Shown here: in pieces, positions 24,037 to 35,577 of the stretch
How the letters are laid out: each line of letters opens with the position of its first letter
How positions within the stretch are numbered: the first letter of the stretch is position 1
DNA from: Hydractinia symbiolongicarpus
Taxonomy: Eukaryota > Cnidaria > Hydrozoa > Anthoathecata > Hydractiniidae
Length of the DNA: 64,000 nt
Direction: 5' to 3'
NCBI RefSeq assembly: GCF_029227915.1
Contig: NC_079883.1
Span: forward strand, 6,138,001-6,202,000
Made by a program: the position numbers and the translations under genes
Notes under the pieces: generated by a model
What the model was told of the DNA's origin: nothing
The model's input: only the letters and a program-made list of their open reading frames with translations
Databases searched by the model: none

Positions 24037-25743
24037 TATATTTTAATAGCCAAAAAAATAACGTTAAGGCACGACAATATTTAAGAGAAAAATCATTGAG
24101 CTCGTTATTTCTTGCTCTTGGCATCTGCTTCTGTCCGGGCAGCCATATTGGTTCGTCTCTGTTTATTATCATAAAAAGTCTCCGCCACGCGGCTTAAAAT
24201 GTCGAGTATCTTAAAATTCAGCATACATTAATTAAGGACCTGCGGAGAAGTGTTTTCCTAGGGTTTCTCTTGAAAGCAAAATAATCTGATTATAAAAATT
24301 TATCACCTTCCAACACAATTTACCTTTAATTATTGATCGAAATATGCTTTGCGGTACGAAAAACGCATGTATGAATTAGTTCGCTCAAAAATGTGTCTCA
24401 CCTTCAATCCTTCCGAACAAGTGATTCCAATTTTCCTTATCCCTTGAGAAAAAATACAAAACCTCGTCCCCAGGACTATTTGCTTTCAAACAGCACTGTA
24501 CTTTCAAATACATGCTCAGGTCGATCCTAAGTTTTTATTTATATCGCTTCGCGCTGATCCCTTTGTTAGCATTATGGACCAGTCTTAGCATTATGGACCA
24601 GTATGGACCAGTCTAACTAAATAACCGATGAACAATGTTAATTCGACTTTTCTTCCATCTCGTTCGCAGGGTTTCTTTTTCGTTCGCCTCAGCACATAAA
24701 TCGAAAAGTCCGATTTTTATGTACTTATGGATTCGGTCAGATATTCTCCTTTCTGCCGCATTTTCTTTGGTTATCAACTTCGTTTTTTAAAATAGTTTGA
24801 CTTGTTGGCCCTTCACCTGAACAATGGGAAGAATAAGAAATAGCTAGCTCGTCTTTTTTGTTTCTATGATTTGTAAAATTTTGAAGCAGAACGATATAAT
24901 AAATTAGTGTTTTCTAATTAAAATCAGGCTATCCCATGCTGCTTCTTCTAAGATAAAAAACTACTTTTCGAGGTTTTCTTTAAAAAATTGCAGGTTCCAA
25001 GTACGACAAATTAACATATACAATTCCAAAATCTAAACGAGCTATAACATTTTTATCAAAGGAATCCATTTTTTTATCCAGTTTAATTTTACACAAAATT
25101 TTTGAAATGACATTTCCAATATTTGTTGCAACCTTAAAATCAATTTTGAATACAACCTTGAAGTGCCAAGAAGTTGCTAAGCATTAGAACTCATATTTTA
25201 GAAGTTAGTATATTTTGAGAAATTTGAGTTTTATTCATATAAGATCTGTATTACTAGACACCAAACCCTCTCAGTTATTGGATCACCTTATATTCACAAA
25301 CTTCACACAGATAACCTCTGAAGCTCTGTTAGCATTTCACAAAGTACTAAATGAGAGCTCTTATAATCAGTGCAATTGTATTAAAACGAATATAACTTCT
25401 CAAACTTATTTTTTTCCATTTTTTCCTTAAAAGATTAGTCAGAAAATTTAGGCATTTTCTGCCAAAAACCCTTAATTCCAGACTATTCAAGGTTTTCTAA
25501 GCTAAGGGACAATCCACATTCATAACAACGTTAAGGCTTTGATTGCACTAAAAATAGGAGCATATTAGTAGCCTTAGTTTTACAACAAAATGTTTACTTG
25601 ACACATCTGTTTTGCCTTCAGTTTTATCATTACATTTAAAAAACTTTGTAAATTTTGAAGACGACTTATTTTATTTAGCGGCCTAAAATTTTAATTGAAT
25701 AAATCATAAGGTTAAAAATTGATTACATTTCATTATCATCAAA
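24037..25743. other. Intergenic region upstream of the kinase gene
   Basis: This contains the presumed promoter of the minus-strand kinase gene, but no clear TATA box was identified. A CCTCGTCCCCAG repeat motif occurs at 24,461-24,478, and short repeats of TTATGGACCAGT at about 24,570-24,612. The right end probably includes the 5' UTR of the non-LTR retrotransposon. No gene is seen. Confidence 0.4.
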
Positions 25744-28700
25744 ATGGCAGCACAGAAAGCAGCAGCGTTTGTGGCTGCTCTATTATTTGTTGTATTATTG
25801 CTGCAAAAACGTTTTTACTTATGCTCAAATGAAAACTATTCGCTTTATTTTAAAAGTGGTATGGATATTGTCGAGAGTAGTGGTATTTGTAACATTGAAT
25901 CGTGCTTTTTTACAAGTCTTAACAAAACGCGAGTATATTTCTCTAGACGAAGCAAATGGTTGTTTGTGTTGTTGCTTTTAAGCGGTGATGTTGAAAAGTG
26001 TCCTGGACCTAATGCCACAGATGAAATCCGTGAATTTACTAATGCAAAGGGTATGAATATGTTTCACCTGAACGTTAGAGGTCTATGGGCAAATTTTGCT
26101 GAGATTTCGAACATTCTTATAAACAACAGAAAAATCGAAATTTTTTCTCTTACGGAAATACGGGAGATGAACCGGAGGACATGTTTGCAATTAATGGATA
26201 CACATTCATACACAAATCTCGTAAATTTGGAAAAGGAGGCGGAGTAGCATTTTATGTTGCTGATCATGTTATTTATAAAAGGCGACACGATCTAGAAATA
26301 AATGAAATTGAAGGTATTTGGTTAGAAATATGTCCAAAAAATGCGAAATCGTATTTACTTTCCGTAATTTATAGACCCCCGGATAATTCAAAGTATCTTA
26401 ATAAAGATTTTTCATCTCTTCTATCTGATGTACTGTCATTAACATTAGACGGTATCAAAGAAGTTATAATCTTAGGGGACCTTAATGTCGATTTTCTGAA
26501 AAAGAACGATCATGTTGGGATTAAAACAGCTTTAACGTTACACGGTTTTAAACAAGTCATTAAATCACCAACCCGAATAGCGGAAACGTCACAAACTCTT
26601 ATCGACATTATCGCTACAACTAATTGCACAGTTATAGCGGATACCAAAGTCATCCCCATTTCTTTTAGTGACCATGACCTTATATGTTGTATTAGAAAAC
26701 AACATCACACCCGTTTCGTTAGCAAAACAATAAATTGTCGAAACTGTCGAAATTATGACAAAGATAAATTTTGTCAAACACTTTCATCACAGAATTTTCA
26801 AGATGTTTATAATTCAACGAACGTCAATAAAGCATGGTCTTTGTTAAAGGGAATTATATATCGCACCTACGATTCCATGGCTCCATTAATTCGTAAAAAA
26901 GTTCGCGGTAAGCCATGTGATTGGATGACTGTTGATCTCAAGAAGGAGATGAACTCACGCGACAATTTGTTACGAAAATCGCGTAAAACCAAATCAGAAG
27001 CAGATATCACCGCTTATAAAAAAATAAGAAACAAGGTTAATAATAAAGTTCGTAAAGCAAAGAATACGTATCAGCGACAGTTATTTGAGGAGAACACCGG
27101 AAATCCAGAATCCTTCTGGCGATCGATAAAAAAAGTATTTCCACTTAGATCGAACTCTCAAGTGAATACTACTATACAAATCGACGAGAAATTGGTAACC
27201 GATCAACATTCTATTGCTAATGCGTTTTGTAGATTTTTTTCTAATGTTGTAAATTCACTAAAAAGATCTGCTTTTGTGTTGACAAACTCCTTCTGGAAAT
27301 ATCATAAAGAAATACCGAGTAAATCTAATCCAAAATTTCGACTTAAACCAATCACTGTTAATGAAACCATGAAACATCTACAATCATTAAAACGTAAAAA
27401 GTCTGTTGGGCTAGATGATCTACCATCCTGGTTACTCAAAGACTGCATGGAGGTAATCGCTTCACCACTGACATATATTATTAACATGTCTTTTGAAACT
27501 TCAACTTTTCCAAGTGACTGGAAACGCACCAAAGTGTTACCACTTTTCAAGTCTGGAGCAAAGTCATCTGTTAATAACTATAGCCCAATATCTGTTATTC
27601 CAGCTATATCCAAGGTGATTGAAAAGGTTGTGCATGAACAATTGACTGCATATCTGGAAAGTAACAATTTAATAAACAACAACCAGTTCGGTTTCAGGCC
27701 TCGTCGCTCAACTGAACTGGCTGCGACAATCTTTATCGACACTGTGAAATTGAAGGTTAACGATGGCAAAATGGTCGGTGCCGTATTTTTAGACCTCACA
27801 AAAGCATTCGACATGGTAAGTCATGGTAAACTACTGTCAAAATTAAGCAGTTTTGGAATTGTTGGAGACGAACACGAGTGGTTTACAGACTATTTGTTTG
27901 GTAGATTTCAGCAAGTTCAATACAAAAATTCTTTGTCTGATGAACATCCAGTCAATAGTGGAGTACCACAAGGGTCAATTGTGGGCCCACTACTATTTAT
28001 TATGTTTTTCAATGATCTTTTTACCGTAGTGAAACACTCTGAAGTAGTCAAATATGCAGACGATACTGTTTTATTTGTTGCTGGTAAGGACTTAGAGATC
28101 ATAGAAACCCGTCTTTCATCCGACATGAATTGTGTACTTGCATGGTGTTTGGAAAATGAATTAATTTTAAATCTCGGAGCAGGAAAAACTGAAGCAATGT
28201 TATTTGGTTCGAAAAATAACCTCTCTAAACAAAACAGCTCATTAAACGTAACTTACGGCTACCAAACTGTGAGGGTAACATCCACGTATAAATATCTTGG
28301 TGTACTTATCGAACCATCATTGAATTTGAGCAGCAACTTTGATTTAACGTATCAAAAAGCTTCCGGTAGATTACGTTTACTATATCGCATTCGACCGCTG
28401 ATTACAGATAAAGCTGCATTGGCAATTTTTCAAACAATGATTCAACCAGTATTAACATATTGCGGATTTGTTCACCTTAAGAATTCTCAGACACAACTAC
28501 TCAAACTCCAATCTTTACATAGACGAGCAACTTCAATTATTGGAAATCAATTCTTGACACCACCTGATACTGTCAATATGATAGAAATGCGAGCTTGTAA
28601 TTTCATTCACCGTTGCTTGGACAACGATGTGTGTGAAAATTTTAAAAATTACTTCACAAAAACAAACCACACAAGAAACACACGTAACAACAGAAATAGC

Positions 28701-28853
28701 TTGAAATTACCTAATCTTCGTTTGGAATATGCTCGTGGATCTTTCTGTTACACTGGAGCACATATTTACAATACACTCCCGTTGGACATTAGAAAATATG
28801 AATCATACAATATTTTTAAGTCGCAACTGAGAGAATATTATCTGCGTATTTAG
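25744..28853 (+). pseudogene. Non-LTR retrotransposon polyprotein: 2A-like, APE endonuclease, reverse transcriptase; one frameshift
   Basis: The reading frame opens at 25,744 and stays open to about 26,160, where one base appears to be missing in an A-run; the remainder is open from there to the stop at 28,851-28,853. Order: a hydrophobic N-terminus (residues about 6-22), then a second hydrophobic stretch leading into GDVEKCPGP (25,984-26,010, residues 81-89), a 2A-like ribosome-skipping motif with Cys where Asn is standard. The APE-type endonuclease follows (LNVRG, SLTE at the frameshift, VIYRPP, GDLNVD, SDHDL). The reverse transcriptase shows FRPRRST, FLDLTKAFD, GVPQGSIVGPLLF, YADDT and YKYLGVLI. 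The usual NYRPIS motif reads NYSPIS. The C-terminal PLDIRK region is typical of CR1/L2-like elements. The frameshift makes this copy non-functional as written, though only one lesion is obvious, so it looks young. Confidence 0.88.
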
Positions 28854-29133
28854 TCCTTTTTATGGCTTTTTGTTTGTTTTTTGTTTTTCGTCTTGATCAA
28901 CTCATTTTCTAGTGTGGTATTTTGATTTTTAGCCTTTTGTCTGTGTGTTTTTTGCAGTTTATATATTTTATACTTACCGTTTTTATTGTACATTTACATT
29001 TTCTTGTTTTATTGTTACTAATATTTTTTTTTTATCCTATTTATTCCAAGGACCCATGTTGATAACAGACTTTATGTCTGAAATGGCCATCCTTGTAAAA
29101 CATTCGTGAAATAAATAAATAAATAAATAAATA
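25744..29133 (+). mobile_element. CR1/L2-type non-LTR retrotransposon, nearly full length
   Basis: A LINE with one long reading frame (separate entry), a T-rich 3' UTR and a short (AAAT)n tail at about 29,109-29,133 in place of poly(A). The protein order, an N-terminal 2A-like segment, an APE-type endonuclease and then reverse transcriptase, with a YADD motif and no RNase H, fits the CR1/L2/Rex1 group. The 5' boundary is uncertain because no target-site duplication was recognised. It sits between the minus-strand kinase and glucokinase genes in opposite orientation. A related but far more decayed copy is at 41,445-44,420. Confidence 0.88.
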
Positions 29134-30136
29134 CAACGCATCAGCAATATAGCTAACGAAGAAGACAAAAATGCCTGACGCAACCCATATATAGCATGGA
29201 AAACAAATAATAAAGTGCGGTGATAATTTAGTAAATTCAATACGTTGCTATTCTACAGTAATTCATCATATCTATATACATTTTGTGTTAAACTAAAAAA
29301 ACTTAAAAAGTTTTTTCTTCAAGACTAAAAACATTAAAAATTTAAACAATGTGGTTGTATATCGTTAGCTCTGAATTTTTACAGTCCTTGAGGTAAACAA
29401 ATGGCGACAGTAGAAGAGCTTTAATGTCAGAAATTCGTGCATAGTTTAGAAGTAAACACCTGATTATTGCCCATATTAAAGAGAAATTTGGTCTGCTCGC
29501 AAATTCTAATTTTGGCGGATTCGTAAAATTAATTACGCCAACAACAACATAACTGAACTTCAAGTGTTTTGTATATATTTTTTTGATTCACTAAGTTCAG
29601 GCATGTTTACTAGTTGCTTCGTTTTTTAAGGACGTAAGTTTTGCGTTGATGTTGCTTGCAAAAAAACATTGTATTTGAAAGTCTTTTTCTCAAAATATCT
29701 AATATATAGTTCAATTCGCAAAAAAAAAAAAAGAATCCAAAAAATAAAAAAAAGACTTTTCAAACCAATTTTCAGACCAATTCTACTAAATTTTCGGAAC
29801 GATGTGATTTGCGAAAATGTGTGACATTAATCGTAGTGAAAAGACCGAAAAGTTGAACTTCATGGAAAAAAATTTTTTGTAGTTGAGAACAACGCAAAAT
29901 TTTCGCACTTTCGCAGAGTTAATTTTTGCGGGTGACGGATATTAGCGTATTTCGCGGTGATAAATTTTGACAAAGATAAAAAAACACAGCTTATTAAAGA
30001 AATGAAAGTGGATTTCCTTAAAAAACGATTTGGCGGTTCACAAAATGCCGACATTTTGCAAAATTTACTATTCGCAATATATCCGGACATTAGATAATTC
30101 AAGGTAAGGAGGATTGAATTCGTGTTTATATAAAAC
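29134..30136. other. Intergenic region downstream of the glucokinase gene
   Basis: AT-rich with no recognisable exon or repeat boundary. No clear AATAAA for the minus-strand glucokinase gene was found in the first few hundred bases past its stop codon. Confidence 0.4.
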
Positions 30137-33100
30137 TCATATTTGTAGTACGAGACCTGCAGGAGTAATATTATCACCACCGCCAACAGTTTGTTTGACT
30201 GCAGTGCAAACTAAAACTGGTGCTACACAAATTTCGTAGTCTTCTTCATCCCAACACGATATCGGCGACGATTCGTTAAAATAGACTCGTTTTTCGCTAT
30301 TTACCGACAACGAGAACGACTCGTCCATGATAAGGCGAGCTTTATTTACATCAACAGTATCAAGGCCACACACATGTCGATATGCTGTTAACGAGGCTTT
30401 CGCAGTTCCAGCTTTATTGTTCTTCCATTGAGATCCTGTTTTTAGAAGTATTGCTTGAAAAGCTAACGTATGAACATGAATACGAGTCAAACCCCGATTA
30501 CTACGGGTTTGCAAGTGTCTATAAAGTTCTCTGATGTTATCTAAAACAGTCGCTGTCCTTGGATTGGAATCAGCATGCGTTGTTATTTCTCCATGTTGGA
30601 ACATACTAACCACGTTTGGTAGTTCCTGTTCGTTCATTCCAAGGGAATCGACAAATGGTATAACATGACTTAAAATGCTTTCCATCATAGCCACTTCACT
30701 AAACGAAGCCATTTCGAAATGTAGAAGAGTTGACCTGGGCGTTTCCTTTAACATGTCTGTTAGTGCCGACATTCGTGTTTCTCTTATACCTGCCTCAAAC
30801 GGAAAGTTATCTAACATTTGAAGCGCGCTCACAATTACTAAACGTGGAGGAGTTTCTCTTATGACATTTTGAAAACTTTCAAGAGATCCAATGTAAGGAT
30901 TGTTTTGATCGCTATGGACAATGAATCGATTCGCACGAGATGCTGTGAATTTACCCCACGTCTCACCTGCTTCATATTCTAGAATTAAGTGTATATCATC
31001 TTCTCCATTTGAGGTCTCTGAAAAGTGGATATTTGATGAATAAAAAGATTTAATTTTGCTTGAAGCTTGTGCACCAACAATGACATTTTTGAAGCCTTCT
31101 TTAATAAACCTATTACTCATCACTGGTGCATTTCCACCACCAGCCCAACGAGATCCACTCAAACTGTCCGCAGTTTTTACCATACTTCTTAACAACTTTA
31201 ATGATATAAATCTCCTAAAAAGAAAAAAAAAATGAGCCAAACTAAAAACCCACAACAGTGCAGCGCAACGGTAAAGCCCAAGGTAAATACTGTTTTTCTT
31301 AAAAAGTGCGACATTTGTACCATTGTATGGCCCATATACGCTCATCGCACAATTAAGGCCAAGCATATATGTTATAGATAACTTCTTCTATTTATTACAA
31401 TTTTATTGTTAAGTTTTTGTACCTTAAGCCTTGTACCTTGTACTGTAAGAACCTTCTATTGTATCAATTCAACCCCTTTATTTGACAAAATATTTTGGTT
31501 CGAAGCTTGCTGTAGATGTCGCGCACATTAAAAATGGCTGACATAATAATTTTTAAAAATTTTTTGTAACCTCCATAAAAAGTTGTAAATAGTCAAAATT
31601 CAATCAACTCTGTGTACTTTACATACTTTGTATTGTTCTCGTTCACAGGCCCTTACCCACACTAAAAGATTGGAAATAACAGACACAAGAACTTCCAATG
31701 GTTAAAATTTTTTGTATTATTGTTTTCTTTGCCACTGTCTTTCTTCCTAATTAATTGTGACAGAAAAAACCTGCATGTTTGGCTGTGCGGCAAAAATGAG
31801 CCCCAGGTGGGTGACAAATTGAGCTAACTATTTTGCATACTATTGATATTTAAAGTGTCTATTAAGCAACATACATATATAATTGGTGGTTGGTTTAGGG
31901 CAAAGTGGCTTGGAATGGGTGCTAAGTTGTTGCTTTCTCTGTTTCCACAGGTTCTACTTGTGCTGTACAGGTAATGAATAGTCATAATGGTGCACAAACA
32001 TACCTCTGCTTATAAAGACGAGATGATAGTTGTTTATCATAGTCGTTAACAATTTCAAAGGTATATAAATGTAAACACTAGCCGCAGATAATGTGCAGTG
32101 TGATAAATATTTTGAATGTAACTTGATACTTTTAGACCAATTACTGGTCTGTATTTTTTAGTATTTTTTAGGGTAACCATTATGATTTGAGGCAAAACAC
32201 GCTGTTCACGCAGTCACCTAAACAGGGGCTGAATTTTTTATATAATCTTTGTTTTCTAACTTCTTCTAAAGTGTCATAATGATTGTATATACAGTTTTAG
32301 GATAAGTTTTGCTAGTTTTACTAGTTTAATTTTTAGATACTTGTAGTTCTTGCTTAATCAAAGCTTCTTCTGTGAGAGTTTGATTATAAAATGTCTGTGT
32401 TTTCTCCACCCGAAAGTTGTACCACAGGCCTTGCCATGAGCAAATAACCTCCCGAGCAATTAATTGCTCGCGTCAGAGTGTCTACGCGAGCAATTTTGCT
32501 CGCCATATTTTTCGCTAAAAAAACTTTACATTTAGTCTCTCAGGGCATATTTTTCAGGAGAGGCGTGCGCCTTGGCACACACCTAAATCGTTCCGGGCGT
32601 GTGATTAAAACGTGCGCCACATTTCCAGTTTGGTCGGACATGTCCGTAGCTCGTTTCGAACTTTCGTCGGTTAAAACGTCTGATAGATTTCCGTCTTGGT
32701 CGGACACTTTTAGATCTCAGAATTATTGAATAGTCCTGGTCCTTTAAATCCACAAGCAAGCCTATTCATAGCCAACCTGACCATCCTAGCTAATTCACCG
32801 ACTCCTGACTTAGTTAAAAGAACTACGTAGACATAAATCTCTTTTGCCCGGCCCCTTCGTCGTTGGTAACCAGGTCTTACATAAGAAATCCAGCCATGCG
32901 GTTCTTAACTAATGCGGAGGTGAACGCCGACGGAGCACGAATGACGCAAGTCTGCAAAACTGCACTTACAGGCAGAACAGACAATTTATCATGGATTTAA
33001 TTGTAGATAATTTCTTCATTTGAAACCATAGCAGGTCCAAATTTAATGGATTATTTTCTTTATGCCGCAACTGCTATTCAAACAATTTTAAAAACGAAAC

Positions 33101-35395
33101 CCACATGCGGTATAATTTTTTTTTCTGTATAAATTTTATGTGCGTGACGTGTACCTTTAAAAAAGAGATTTTATTTATAAGTCTTATTTAAACCACGCAG
33201 ATAAAGATTTTTTTAATTTGAAAACGAAGCATATCTTTTCCTATTTGCTTCTGATGACCTGAAAAATGAACATTAAATACTATTTCGGACATGTAGAAAA
33301 GGAAGTTAAGATTGGTCATCGTGTTTGGGGTTCACGAGTAAAAACGTCCCCCACTTTTCCACTGCAAAATAAATGCGCAACAAAGATTAACCTTAATGTT
33401 CGTATTGCACATGTTTTATAAAATGGCGAATGAACTGTTGCACGATGGGTGGAAAATAATCACACCAAATATCTTTTCAGTTATCTCAAAATGTTAATAT
33501 TTACGCGAGCAATAAAATGCTCGGGTAACGAGCATTTACGCGAGCACTACGCGGGCGCAAGCAATTGCTCACAACTCATGGCAAGGCCTGTACCACATAA
33601 AATTCCAAGCAAGAGAATATCAAAAAATTCAGAATGGTCATAAAACTTGCATCCAAAAATAGTTAAAAAACTGAGGCTCCTTTAAGCTAAAAAATTATTC
33701 TCAGTCGTGTTTCTACGTAGTAGTAGTATTTATTTGCTTCAATTTATATTGTACAGAGGTGAACTTAAAAAAAGGTGATATTGTTTAAGCCAATAACTAT
33801 CTAGTATAACAGGTTATTTGTTAGGCGCCACACAAAAAAATGTTCGGTTAATGTCCTCCGACTGACCCTACCTAAAATTGGAAAAAATGCCTAATTTTGA
33901 CTAGGCTTTTGGAAATTCTAGATCCAATCTTCAGGTTGATCTTCGCGCTGCGTGTAAGGTCTATGAAAAACTCTATGTAAAAACATGCACGAATATATGC
34001 TCAATGAAAGAGAACTTTGCTACTTTCGTTCCAGGTCGTTAAAATAATTATAAATCAAACAAAGGCATACTAATTTTGTTTTTCTTTAACTAAAAAATGC
34101 TTTATTTGTCATCGTATAGCTGAATTAAAAGTAAGAATCACGAAATTCTTTGATTTCTCGGCTTAACGTCCGTTTTCCATGCTAGCATGGGTTGGACGGG
34201 GTATATTAATGACCCTCTTCCAATCTGATCTAGACTTTAAAATTTTAAATAGAACGTTCTCGTTTGATATTTAATATTCGATTTTTTAATGTCATAAAAC
34301 AACGAAATAAAAATGGATACACTCAGTGAACATGAAAGAGCGAGATTGGTTTTCAGTTTGCATTGTTAAAGGAGAAGATAATAGGAAAGTATATAAGTTT
34401 TATATTACAATTTTTACATTACCATAATTTCGTATTACACTGTCTTAGATGGCAAAGAATCTGGAAACTGTGTCGTTTGCCAAGACAAAGACGATCCGAC
34501 GAGAAGCCGCACCATCGTTTGGGTTGATTGTGATTCATGTAAGACGTGGGCACATAAATGCTCAATGTTAGAAGAAAGAGTTAGCTTTGTCTTGAACATA
34601 AAACCACCTAGACATTGTCACGAGCAACTTTTATTTTGCTTGTTTTTTCACAGTTTTTACTTCACCTTTATTTTTTCTTATTCTATCATATGAAAAACAG
34701 TATAGTGCGTGGGGACAACGACAATATCTAACCCATTTTAGTATTTCAGCATCGCACACAAGGCCAGAGACCCCTGAGTTTTAAAGTAACCTATTATTTG
34801 TTACCAGGCTACTCAGTTAGAATGCGCGTCTGAAGGATGTTAAAAATGGTGTAGCAATATGATGACCGAATAAACGATGTTTACTCGGACACTAACCGAA
34901 CAATTTTTTGTGTACCACCTGACTACAGCCATTATTATGAAATAGGGGGAAGCGTATCTGTTTATATGATAAAAGATAGATGTGCATACTTTACATGGCC
35001 TAGCCTTTAACAATATCAATAAAACAAAAAAATTCTTACTCTACAGCTGCTCCTTGCTCCAGAAAAAAAGCAAACATTTCTGAAAGTTCCTGTAAGGTTG
35101 AGATATCTTCATGGTACCTTGCTTTTGACGGAGGTTCAATATTAAGGGCTTTCATCAGCGGAATTCCATCTACCAAAAGATCAAGACACGAGCCAAAACC
35201 AACTGCTATAACAAGGTCTTTTGATACATTAGCAGCCTGTTCCTCCGCAAGAAGTCTTGAAAGAACATTTTCCAGCCTTTTCGCTTCATCGTGAGGTGTT
35301 TTATGATAAATTAAGTACAAGTAAGATAAAATTCCAACAGCAACTGCAAACAAAAACCCTCGAAAAATTGAATACGCGTGCGGCTTATCCGCCAT
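30137..35395 (-). CDS. ADPGK: ADP-dependent glucokinase, complete, two coding exons
   Basis: Exon 1 is 35395-35040 and exon 2 is 31214-30137; the phases fit (118 codons plus 2 bases, then 1 base) and give 477 aa (human about 497). The enzyme phosphorylates glucose using ADP instead of ATP; the vertebrate protein is an ER-associated luminal enzyme. The N-terminus has a hydrophobic signal/anchor segment (about residues 10-30). Family landmarks: GAAVERF across the splice, matching GAAAERF in human; GGGNAPV; HLILEYEAGE; NEQELPN; RIHVHTL; and a C-terminal VGGGD with the expected catalytic Asp. The start at 35,395 (AAAATGGCG) puts the hydrophobic segment at the N-terminus; an in-frame ATG at 35,485 would add 30 residues in front and is less likely. 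The protein is split only once, unlike the neighbouring exon-rich genes. Confidence 0.95.
32425..33590. mobile_element. CAGGCC-type DNA transposon derivative in the glucokinase intron
   Basis: The 1,166-bp element has perfect 16-bp terminal inverted repeats (CAGGCCTTGCCATGAG / CTCATGGCAAGGCCTG) and a 5-bp flanking duplication TACCA. Subterminal palindromes are built on GAGCAATT/AATTGCTC and CGCGAGCAA. An open frame at 32,478-32,729 inside it has no transposase features. It is related in layout to the element at 18,375-18,921. The superfamily is not assigned, as the duplication lengths (5 and 6 bp) differ between the two copies. Confidence 0.8.
34160..34200. repeat. Compact hairpin motif centred on CCATGCTAGCATGG
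   Basis: CGTCC at 34,168-34,172 pairs with GGACG at 34,194-34,198, and between them is the 14-bp palindrome CCATGCTAGCATGG. From memory, a nearly identical sequence is abundant in cephalopod repeats. Only one copy is seen in this window. Confidence 0.5.
34448..34692 (+). pseudogene. PHD-finger-like fragment on the antisense strand of the glucokinase intron
   Basis: The plus-strand frame reads CVVC, an 18-residue spacer, then VDCDSCKTWAHKCS, which fits the first part of a PHD zinc finger (Cx2C, Cx2C, HxxC, with the usual Trp before the His). After HKC the frame continues with only one more Cys-His pair before a low-complexity stop-bounded tail, so the last zinc ligands are missing. A splice-acceptor-like TGTCTTAG lies just before it. 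PHD fingers are carried by many transposons as well as chromatin genes. It is probably a TE or gene fragment. Confidence 0.5.
34972..35020 (-). mobile_element. Short 3' fragment of the SINE seen at 36,251-36,601
   Basis: GATAGATGTGCATACTTTACATGG with the following GCCTAGCC and ATATC words matches the 3' end of the nearby SINE (GATTAGATGTGCATATTTTACATGG). It ends about 20 bp from the splice donor of glucokinase exon 1. Confidence 0.55.
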
Positions 35396-35533
35396 TTTTA
35401 ATACTGCCTGCGTGGTGTGTTCGGTACTATGTATGTTTACCGTCATGTAACTTATTTTAAGGGAAGCCAGGGCAGAATTCACCACTTCGTTCGTACTCTC
35501 TAAAGTTCCTCGATCAAAATAATATCACTCACA

Positions 35534-35577
35534 GGGAGAGAGGGCGGGGGTGGTGGATGGGAGGGCGGGGGGGGTGG
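35534..35577 (+). promoter_or_regulatory. G-rich tract upstream of the glucokinase start (G-quadruplex candidate)
   Basis: At least four runs of three or more G within about 45 bases (GGGAGAGAGGGCGGGGG, then GGGAGGGCGGGGGG), 140-180 bp upstream of the glucokinase start codon. The G-rich strand is the template strand for that minus-strand gene. A role in the promoter is an inference. Confidence 0.45.

Noticed and set aside
30137-31366. Glucokinase as a single-exon gene starting at 31,366
   Set aside because: The first 50 codons of that frame are intron sequence. The acceptor at 31,215 joins exon 1 in phase and restores the conserved GAAVERF junction.
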